A DNA stretch of 64,000 bases from the NCBI GenBank assembly GCA_010909165.1, contig VJWM01000019.1, forward strand, positions 62,001-126,000. The letters run 5' to 3'. This document shows positions 24,742-32,828 of the stretch, in pieces (position 1 is the stretch's first letter; each line of letters opens with the position of its first letter). This DNA is from Anthoceros angustus (taxonomy: Eukaryota; Streptophyta; Anthocerotopsida; Anthocerotales; Anthocerotaceae). The notes under the pieces were generated by a model, which saw only the letters and a program-made list of their open reading frames with translations, made no database searches and was not told the origin of the DNA. The translations under genes were made by a program, and so were the position numbers.

Positions 24742-25566
24742 TTAATTGCCGACGAAAATCTTCGTGGGTGGCAGGACATCACCGTCAAGCTGATACAGCC
24801 CTAGTGCTGGTCCCACAAATCTGAAAACCACCCAGCCCCCGGCTATCACGAAGATGAAGATGTAAGCAAGCTTGTTGATCCAGAACAGAACGCCTTTTTC
24901 TCCAATGTATAGCGACCAAGCCTTCTCTGGCAGTGTCATCTCATCCCATCCCTTTTGCCCCTTGGCGGATTTAGCGGGAGCTGCCACACTATCTCCTTGC
25001 CTGAGAAAACATAAGTGTGTCAGCAGAGAAAAAATCTGCTGTCTGCCGGATGCTCTTGTAGCAACAACTCGCTTGAGAGATCATAGACGAGAGGAAAGCA
25101 CCTTTTTGCAGACTTCCTTTTACTTCCAACTCCCAATCTCGCTTCCACCTCCTCAACGCCCAATTCCGAGTCCTCAGGTCCGGTGCCCTGGTCAGATTGC
25201 AAAAGAATCAGGTATGACAAATATGCCATACACGCACCAAACAAGTGCTCCCTTCCCTTCCCCATTGGCATTCTGTCAGAGAAATAGTCCTCCCGATACC
25301 TCATTCAGTCCCGCATGAACCTGCCACCTCCTGAGCCGCTTCTCTCGCACGGGACCATCCCTTTGCCAACCGCACTCAGAAGAAGAGGACGCAACGTCCA
25401 GGCACAGAGCCCGCCTGAGAGGAGAGAATGGAAGGGTAGCAGGCAGCCTACCAGGTCGGGCAAGGAAGGCAGCAGCAGAGGAGGTAGAAGACGGTGGGAC
25501 ATACGAAGGGGCAGCAGCGGGAATCGTAGGTGCGCAGAAAGAGAGAGACGCATTTGAGACGGCCAT
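24742..25566 (-). CDS. Small chloroplast thylakoid membrane protein (DUF1118/RIQ-like, tentative)
   Basis: Three exons on the minus strand: 25566-25300, 25187-25102 and 25000-24742. Phases are 0, 0 and 2, and the total gives 203 residues. The first exon is Ser/Ala/Pro-rich and ends around HAGLNE, like a plastid transit peptide. The second holds an acidic EVEARLG segment. The third carries MTLPEKAWSLYIGEKG, then one hydrophobic helix (LAYIFIFVIAGGWVVFRFVG) and a short GLYQLDG tail. From memory this resembles the DUF1118 family, whose Arabidopsis members RIQ1/RIQ2 act in grana stacking and non-photochemical quenching. The family name is tentative, while plastid targeting and a single membrane span are fairly clear. 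It is divergently transcribed from the NOI-like gene 480 bp away. Confidence 0.8.
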
Positions 25567-26046
25567 GAGACTGGCAAGGATCCTCCCCCCCCTAGTGCAA
25601 CGGGATCTGACCTTCAGCGCGGACGGAGCTGAAGAGAGACAAAACCCTTTATGTGTTGTGGAGTTCCTTTTATAGTCCTTACATGAGAGAGAGGCCGCGC
25701 GCCGGGGCCGGCTTCACACAGTACAGTAGTAGACTATCTCACTGCCTTCTCGTCGCCTTCTTCTGCTCTGCCTTCCTTCATAGCCTTGCATTTCCCTCGC
25801 CTCTCGCATTCCTTCCCGGGATCAGCCGCATCTGCGGTAGCGCGCGCGGCCAAGACATCTGCGGGCCGGCTCCGTCCTGAGGCGATGCGCAGGCTGAGCC
25901 TGGGCCTGAGCCTGAGCCTGAGCCTGCGAGATCGAGCGTGAGAGACGTATCAATCTCACAGTGGCCGCTACTGGTGTGTGCTGCAGCAGTGCAGGGGAGG
26001 GGAGGCGCAATTCAAGAAGCGTGACCTGACCGCCAGATCTGGTGCC
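25567..26046. promoter_or_regulatory. Shared divergent promoter region with CCTGAG hexamer repeat
   Basis: A 480-bp interval between two divergent start codons. It contains a hexanucleotide repeat, CCTGAG with one variant unit, at about 25893-25927, and a GC-rich segment at 25690-25870. Neither TATA box is obvious. The distance is short enough for a shared bidirectional promoter, which is inference. Confidence 0.45.
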
Positions 26047-26289
26047 ATGTCTGCCGCAACGTCAGTTCCCAAGTTCGGGTCGTGGAAATTGCACGAGTCC
26101 ACCATCGACTACTCTACGGCCTTCGCCCGCGCCCGCGAGAGCAGAGCGGAGAGCCGCGGGCTGGTGGCCTCCCATCTCTCCGACGACAAGGACGACGATG
26201 ACCTGGAGGAGTCCCGGTTCCACGACCCGCCGAGCAGGAAGTCCAAGATCCTCAGCTACTTCTGCTTCTCCCTGGGCCGCATGAGGTAG
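26047..26289 (+). CDS. Short NOI/RIN4-like protein
   Basis: Single-exon frame of 80 residues from ATG at 26047 (context GCCATGT). Residues 7-32 read VPKFGSWKLHESTIDYSTAF and then ARESR. This fits the NOI (RIN4, AvrRpt2-cleavage) motif, where family members carry PKFGxW, a spaced Tyr-Thr/Ser, a Phe and an Ala-Arg. In angiosperm RIN4 this motif is a plasma-membrane immune regulator segment. The C-terminus is basic with a Cys (SYFCFSLGRMR), where family members are often acylated. The middle is acidic (a run of Asp). The length matches the short NOI proteins rather than full RIN4. Nothing looks broken. Confidence 0.75.
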   Translation: MSAATSVPKFGSWKLHESTIDYSTAFARARESRAESRGLVASHLSDDKDDDDLEESRFHDPPSRKSKILSYFCFSLGRMR

Positions 26290-27318
26290 CGAGCGTGAGC
26301 CTCGCGCAATGCGCTATCCCGCAACCGCAACCGCACCAGATGGCCCGCAAGTGTGAGATTTTGTGTGAAGTGCAGCAGAATTCGCTGCATCGCAGAATTG
26401 AGTGGCGGATGACTCCAAAACAGAAGAAAAAATTGTTGATTGCTTAGAGCGGTGCATATGAATGCCATTGCCATCGATCTCGGTGTTTGCAAGAGGATTT
26501 GTGCAACGCATTTCCCTTCCACTGCAGTCGAGACAATCCATCATCCCCTGCTTGCACGCGTCCCAGTGTGATCAAATAAAGTTCGTTCTTTTGCATTCAC
26601 CCGCTGCGTCTCTTGAAAAATTCAACAACTGGCAGGAAAGCGCAGATCGGCGGCAGGCAACATCCGCATTTGCAACTCGGCTGTTGTTGCAACGTTGCCA
26701 TGCATTACAAGGGAATGCGATTGCAAGGAATGCAATTCTCGTGACCCGCGGAACTCGCCAACTCTCTGACCAAACGGAACGGCCAATTTCTCTCAATCAA
26801 CTGGACTGTAGTGGACACAAGCGTACGACGGCCAGCACGTGGCGGCCACGCTCGTCCCCATGGCGCTAGTCTTACGACAGCACATGCCTGATTGCTTTTC
26901 AGAACAGTAACGCGTCCCGGAAAATGGCTAATGGAGGAGGAAAAGAAAATACGTCGGCTTGTCTTCGCCGGTGTGGCATCTCGGTCGCTGGCCCGCTGAG
27001 ATACAGTACCTACGCACCTTGTCCCGGTTGCACTCACGATTATGCTCTGATCGATTCCTCCCGCAATTCGCTTCACCGAGAAGGCCAAGTCCCGCCCAGT
27101 TTGGCACTGCGTCTCTGCTGCTGCGTGGAAAGAAGGAAACTTGGGTGCTGGGGGCGGCGGCAATGACAATGGTAGAGCTCATCAAAGATCGAAGTGCAAA
27201 CCCTGAATCCCACCTCCTAGAAAATGGACACTTACCAGCAAATTGGGAAGACAAGTGACGAGAATAATTAATAAAACTTTATATAGGTATTATCAAGAAA
27301 TACATAATTATAATGCTA
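26290..27318. other. Gap without recognised gene
   Basis: About 1 kb between the NOI-like gene and the first expansin. The first 150-300 bp are presumably 3' UTR of the NOI-like gene. Frames on both strands at 26460-27250 are short, overlapping and without domains. I see nothing else. Confidence 0.5.
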
Positions 27319-28364
27319 TCATTTGAATTGAACATTCGTCCTAAACGACTGCCCAAAGCTCCAGTTCGGTGGTGCAACATTATTTGCAATGACTCTTTCT
27401 CCATCTTTTGTTGTCACTTGAAAACTTAAACTTTGACCCACTAGCATTTCCTTGCTTTGCCAATTTTGTCCCCAATTGCGGGTCATGGGCAACCACCCTG
27501 TTTTTGAACCCTTCACCGATACGGCAGAGACCACTCCATTTCCACCAACATTGTATACAAGAACTAAGTTAAACCACGAATTGCCAGTTATCACAAAACC
27601 CAATCCTCCTTGTCTTGCACAACGGACCCTGTTGATAAGAATAAGACTTGACTTGTTAATGAAAACATTGAATCATTAGATTAAAAGCACATAAAACAAC
27701 CCAAACACATGCACACGTACCTTCTATACTGGACTGGTACAATGCCCGCATGCCAATCCGCAATTTTACGGAAAGCTGGCTCAGCCATATCAAAATGCTC
27801 TAGGGGAGGGTTGCACCAACCTCCATTGTCGCTCGGCTTATTGGACGGTGGGCAAAAGTTTGTACCAGTAATAATTGTGGAAGGATTACCCTTGTTGCAA
27901 GCATCTTCTCCCCAAAGTGTTTTGCCCCAACAACGAATTTCAAAACAAGCACCACAAGTTGACCCATTGAGAAACAAAGTTGTACTCAAAGCAGCGTTTT
28001 GTGTGCCATAAACTTTGCCGAACGTTTTACCGTACCCACAAGCACTTCCTGCAGTATAGTAAACCATAAATAAATTTCAGGATAATATATATATATATAT
28101 ATAATAATTTATGAATAGAAAAAAACTTAGCATACTAAAGTCTTCAAATAGCGAGTTTGTTAAGTGTTTGATTTAAAACAAACTACATAGTTAAGTACCT
28201 TCCGTGCCGCTTCCATCATATTCTCCATAAAACGTCGCATGAGCCTTCTTCCAACCACTGTGACCATCCTTTCCTCCAGTAGCTTTCTGCATACCATCAT
28301 GTGGTCCATGTGCACATGCTAGTGAAAGCCATGCGAAAATAAAAAGAGCAAGAATAGTCATCAT
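27319..28364 (-). CDS. Alpha-expansin, copy 1
   Basis: Secreted cell-wall-loosening protein. Three exons on the minus strand: 28364-28199, 28048-27721 and 27628-27319. Phases (1, 2) match and the sum is 804 nt, giving 267 residues. The start chosen is the ATG of MMTILALF, followed by a signal peptide ending near ACAHG. Upstream frame (ATG at 28403) is also open, but the paralogue begins at the equivalent of this segment. Domain 1 has HATFYGEYDGSGTEG, SACGYG, CGACFEIRCW and the HFD motif (EHFDMAEPAF), the alpha-expansin hallmark. Domain 2 (cellulose-binding-like) has GGNGVVSAVSVKGS and ends with NWSFGQSF. All conserved Cys of domain 1 that I can see are kept. Exon-intron positions are the same as in its neighbour at 29387-30756. 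Confidence 0.93.
28081..28106. repeat. AT dinucleotide microsatellite in expansin intron 1
   Basis: An (AT)n run of about 20 bp within the first intron of expansin copy 1. Confidence 0.8.
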
Positions 28365-28403
28365 GAAATTCCCCCACAATCTGAAAGACAAATTGCACAT
28401 CAT

Positions 28404-29386
28404 TAGTCTTCACATGTTGAGATATATGACAAAAATACTCATAAGTCTTAGCAATACAACAAGTTCTAAGAAATCCACATGCTCTTAGCATGACCAATAA
28501 AAATAAAAAGAAGAACAAGTTACCACAAGAGAAAGGAGCTTCTTGAAAACTCTAGCACATGTGCAAATAGATAAAATTTGAGGATACCAAACAGTGTAGT
28601 TCTAGCTACATATATACTAATTGTGTTGGATATATATCGATCATCTTTCCTTTGGGCTTTATTTTTTCCGTTGAAGTATGTTGATTATTCATTCTTTCAT
28701 ATATCTACTTTTTTTACTATCAGTGTATTTAATTTTTAAATATAACATTCTTATTCTAATGATAAAAATAAATAAATAAATATTAATTTGAAGATAAAAT
28801 CAAGCCCATTTTTTCATCTAAAGCAAAACACCTAAGATAACAAAAAGTATACAATTATAGAACACCATTTAGCATCCAAGACATCTTACCCATGTTCATA
28901 TTGCACACATTGGTTTCATTTCAAGAAATCTTCATTCACATATATATGTGCGTAGCTTGTTTGTAGAGTGGCATGACGCACCTTCTACCAAGCTTTTTGA
29001 AAAGAACACAACGAGGGCTCTAATCCTTGTACATGCTTCTCAAGTATCGACAAATACACTCAACATGGTTGGGAATGCAAGCAGTGCTATTGAATAAGCT
29101 AAGATCGCACATGAAATAGTCAGCAAGTATATACCCACGTGAAGTTGACTTAAGGTATGAGAGATTGGATCATGTAGTCCACTGGAAGCAATCCTCACTC
29201 ACAGAGGTATGTATGACTTAGAAGGTACTACCAAATGCTTCTTCCTATGTTGTATGGGGTACGATGGTTTCCCAAGTGCGAGACTTGCGACACGTAATAA
29301 ACAAGTTGCTTGTATCGTCAATTAAACTGGACAATAAAAATGATTTTTTTAAAAATTCATTAAAAAATACACAATATTATGACGCA
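28404..29386. other. AT-rich gap containing a dispersed repeat
   Basis: No gene supported. 28404-28960 is AT-rich and is probably promoter and 5' flank of expansin copy 1. 29005-29205 is homologous, in the same direction, to 32423-32580, beginning CCTTGTACATGCTTCTC. The adjacent 28979-29005 matches the reverse complement of 32590-32612 (core AAGCTTGGTAGAAGGTGCG). This is part of a repeat associated with the PPR relic at about 32 kb. Confidence 0.6.
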
Positions 29387-30756
29387 TCATTTGAATTGAA
29401 CATCTGTGCTAAAAGACTGCCCAAAGCTCCAATTTGGTGGTGCAACATTATTTGCAATGATAGTTTGTCCATCTTGTGTTGTCACTTGAAAACTTAGACT
29501 TTGACCAATTAATTTTTCATTGCTTTGCCAATTTTGACCCCAATTCCGGGTCATAGGCAACCAGTTTGTATTTGTACCTTTTACCGACATAGCAGTTACC
29601 ACTCCATTTCCGCCGACATTGTAAACAAGGACCAAATTAAACCACGGATTGCCAGTGATCACAAATCCCAATCCTCCTTGTCTTGCACAAGGGACCCTGT
29701 TAATAAGAAAAGGACAGAATCTATTAATGAAAACGTTGAATCAATGAATTAAAGGCATATAAGATGAGCCAGAACAAATGTGTACATACCTTTTATATCG
29801 AATCTGCACGATGCGATGCCAATCCGCAATTTTTCGGAAAGCCGGCTCAGCCATATCAAAGTGCTTTAGTGGAGGGTTGCACCAACCTCCAGAATCACTC
29901 GGCTTGTTGGATGGTGGGCAAAAGTTTGTACCGAATAATTGTGGATTCCCTTGTTGCAAGCATCTTCTCCCATAGTGTTTTGCCCCAACAACGGATTTGA
30001 AACAAGCGCCACAAGTTGCCCCATAATCAAACAAAGTTGTACTCAAAGCGTTGAATCAATGAATTAAAGGCATATAAGATGAGCCAGAACAAATGTGTAC
30101 ATACCTTTTATACTGAACGGGTACGATGCCAGCATGCCAATCCGCAATTTTTCGGAAAGCCGGCTCAGCCATATCAAAGTGCTTTAGTGGAGGGTTGCAC
30201 CAACCTCCAGAATCACTCGGCTTGTTGGATGGTGGGCAAAAGTTTGTACCAGTAATAATTGTGGACGGATTCCCCTTGTTGCAAGCATCTTCTCCCCATA
30301 GTGTTTTGCCCCAACAACGGATTTCGAAACAAGCGCCACAAGTTGCCCCATAATCAAACAAAGCTGTACTCAAAGCAGCAGTTTGTGTACCATAGACGTT
30401 GCTATATTTTTGACCGTAGCCACAAGCACTCCCTATAAAATAGCAAACCATAAATAACTTTAAGAAGATCACATGTAAATATAAATATTACAAAAAAAAT
30501 AAAAAATATGTTAGCCACATATAATCATAAATAGAAAATTATGAACACTGATTTAAAACAACATACACAATTAAGTACCTTCTGTGCCGCTTCCATCAAA
30601 TTCTCCATAAAATGTTGCATGAGCGGCCTTCCAACCATGGTGATCACCCTTTCCTCGGACAGGTCTATTTACACCATCATGTGAACCATGTGCACATGCC
30701 AATGAAGTCCATGCGAAGATGAAAAGAGCAAAAATAGCCATCATGAACTGCCCCAT
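29387..30756 (-). CDS. Alpha-expansin, copy 2, with internal partial exon duplication
   Basis: Tandem paralogue of the gene at 27319-28364 on the same strand. Exons: 30756-30579, 30432-30105, then the final exon at 29696-29387. The phases match those of copy 1 and the sum is 816 nt, giving 271 residues. Signal peptide: MGQFMMAIFALFIFAW. Domain 1 has HATFYGEFDGSGTEG, CGACFEIRCW and KHFDMAEPAF; domain 2 ends NWSFGQSF. Between the second and third exons lies a damaged duplicate of exon 2 (29739-30049) with its own donor-like GTATGTAC. The model skips it. If the duplicate is spliced in, the frame breaks. This makes expression of a normal protein likely but not certain. Confidence 0.88.
29739..30049 (-). 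pseudogene. Degenerate duplicate of expansin exon 2 and intron
   Basis: A copy, offset by about 315 bp, of the end of intron 2 and most of exon 2 of the same gene (30050-30365). It keeps GWCNPPLKHFDMAEPAF but has several small deletions (around 29815, 29935, 29970) that shift the frame, and its left part lacks the SACGYG segment and a splice acceptor. The junction at 30050 is abrupt, as in a tandem segment duplication. Identity outside the deletions is very high, so it is recent, or it is an assembly artefact. Confidence 0.85.
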
Positions 30757-31950
30757 AGTCTAAAAGGCAATACACGTCATTAGCCTTCACACTCCAAGAC
30801 GTATGACAAAGGTAACAAATAAGTTTTACTCAAGCTGTTACAACAAACAATATGAAAGAAAATCAATTTCTACTGCATTTTACACAAAGAGACTACCTTT
30901 CTGAAGATTTTATATTGCACTTCAATGAAATATATCAAACACCTACACCTCTAACTACATATATAGTTTATGATGTTGATGTATCTCGATAAGCTTGATA
31001 CATCTCGATCACACATCTAAGACAATAAAGAATTTATGATTATGGAACTCCACTTAACATGCAAAGGTCAATATCATAATACCCGATAGATTTCTAACAT
31101 GCACATTGACATGATACAGTCAAATATTTCGTTGTTGTCAAGATAGCTATTTTAGACATATCAAATATATGGATAAATAACATAGTACATTCGATATCCG
31201 CAGTTTAAATGTCCTTGGGGCAGATTCTTTTTGGGATAGGGAGCCGTCCCGTGAAAGTGGAATACAATGGAAAAGGAAATGGAAAACTCCGCAACTAGAC
31301 ACCCTTGGTAGTGGGAAATGGAGTGGAGGACTCCAAAGACTCCACTTCCTGAACAAAGAGAAAACTCCATCAGTCGGCAGATCCAAATTGAGATGGAGAA
31401 CTTTTTGGTTTTACTACGAGAAATAAAATAGAATAAAAAAATAAAATTCCACAATTCGATGTGTTAAGCAGATTGCTTGTGGGATAGTGGTTATCCTCTT
31501 TATAAGAAATAGTATAAATTGAAAAGAAGGTGCTAAACTTTCTTTTGGCAGGATGGATCTCGAGATAGGAATGATAAAATAAAATATATTTTGAAGTTTA
31601 GGTTTTAGGACTTAAGGTTTCGTGAACTAGTACATAGTCCGCTACACGTAGTGGTGATATAAGGTTACCTAATACTGAACTTTTTTTAGGAAAAACTATG
31701 CAGTCAGAGTGGTTATAGGAAAAACTATGCAGTCAGAGTGGTTATAGGAAAAACTATGCAGTCAGAGTGGCTCATGTCAGCGACTCATGTCATCTCAGCT
31801 ACCACCATGGCTTGTGGACATGGGCACACGCTGCAGCCTCTTATCGAGAGAACTTGAATGAATGTTGGTCCGAAAGATTTGAGGGCACTATTAGGTTATC
31901 CGTATAATGCGTAGCTTGCAAATACATTGTCCACTATCCATATACTAAAT
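30757..31950. other. AT-rich gap; three 29-bp tandem units at 31688-31774
   Basis: 30757-31190 is probably promoter of expansin copy 2. 31200-31450 is purine-rich with repeated GGAAAA/ACTCC words. At 31688, 31717 and 31746 three nearly identical units begin AGGAAAAACTATGCAGTCAG. I see no gene. Confidence 0.6.
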
Positions 31951-32485
31951 CTGCTATTTGCTTTTTGTCAAATACCTTCCGTGCAACCTCAAGAGTCCCA
32001 CATGATAAGTACATTGCCCACACTCACATAAGACCAAATCCGCGTTTAACAACCTAAGCATGAATATGCTTGCCGCAGCTGTTGTAGCTATATGTTGGAC
32101 GATGGTTGAAGGATAGAGATGATGAATTACATTGTTAGGATAGAACCTACGGTGGCATTTGAAAAATTGAAGGGCATCTTCAGAATCTTTATTCTGAGCA
32201 CAGTCTTTCAAGATTCAACTCCATGAGACTAAGACTTAGAAACCGTATGTAAAAAGCCACACGTGCATTCTCCAGGTGCCTAGATAGTAAGAGATCCTGT
32301 TGTGATTAAGCTGGCCATGTTTCGGCGCTGCTCGAGGTTGGTACAGGCTTCTAAGATGCTCACAAATGTAGACATGTCTGGGCTCGTCTTGCTCATGTTC
32401 ATGCTGCACACATCCGCTTCGCAGGCTCTGACCCTTGTACATGCTTCTCGGTCATCGACAAATGTGACCATGTTGGCAAGCAAGC
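31950..32485 (-). pseudogene. PPR relic
   Basis: The minus strand carries short remains of PPR repeats. 32211-32130 gives KDSEDALQFFKC. 32480-32290 gives MVTFVDDREACTRV and SPDMSTFVSILEACTNLEQ, the typical second half of an L/S repeat. Stops and frame changes occur between them and the usual MYAKCG segment is missing. It lies on the opposite strand from the intact PPR gene to the right, so it is a separate relic. Confidence 0.6.
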
Positions 32486-32640
32486 GGTGCTGTTGAATCT
32501 GCTAAGAACGCACCTGAGCATATACCCAAACGAAGGTGACTTGAGGTATGATGGACTGAATGATGTAGTCCAATGGGGGCCTTTGCGTTTCTTTCCAAAA
32601 AGCTTGGTAGAAGGTGCGCCATATCAGTCTACAAACAAGC
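32423..32640. repeat. Dispersed repeat shared with 29005-29205
   Basis: Similar to 29005-29205 in the same direction (shared words CCTTGTACATGCTTCTC, ATATACCCA, GATGTAGTCCA). Its right end (32590-32612) matches 28979-29005 in inverted orientation. Confidence 0.6.
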
Positions 32641-32828
32641 TATGTAGCAATGTGAGTGACGTTTCCTAATTTTCCTTCTGTTGTTTTCTGATGCGAGGTG
32701 GTCCGTTTCTGAGTTCGATGCCTACCCACTTTCTTCTGTACGCGGCTTAGGCGAAGGGCTGTATTGCAGGAAACGAGTGGATGGCTTGACTGTTGCTTCC
32801 ATAGGCTCAGCTCGTGCACGTACAAGCC

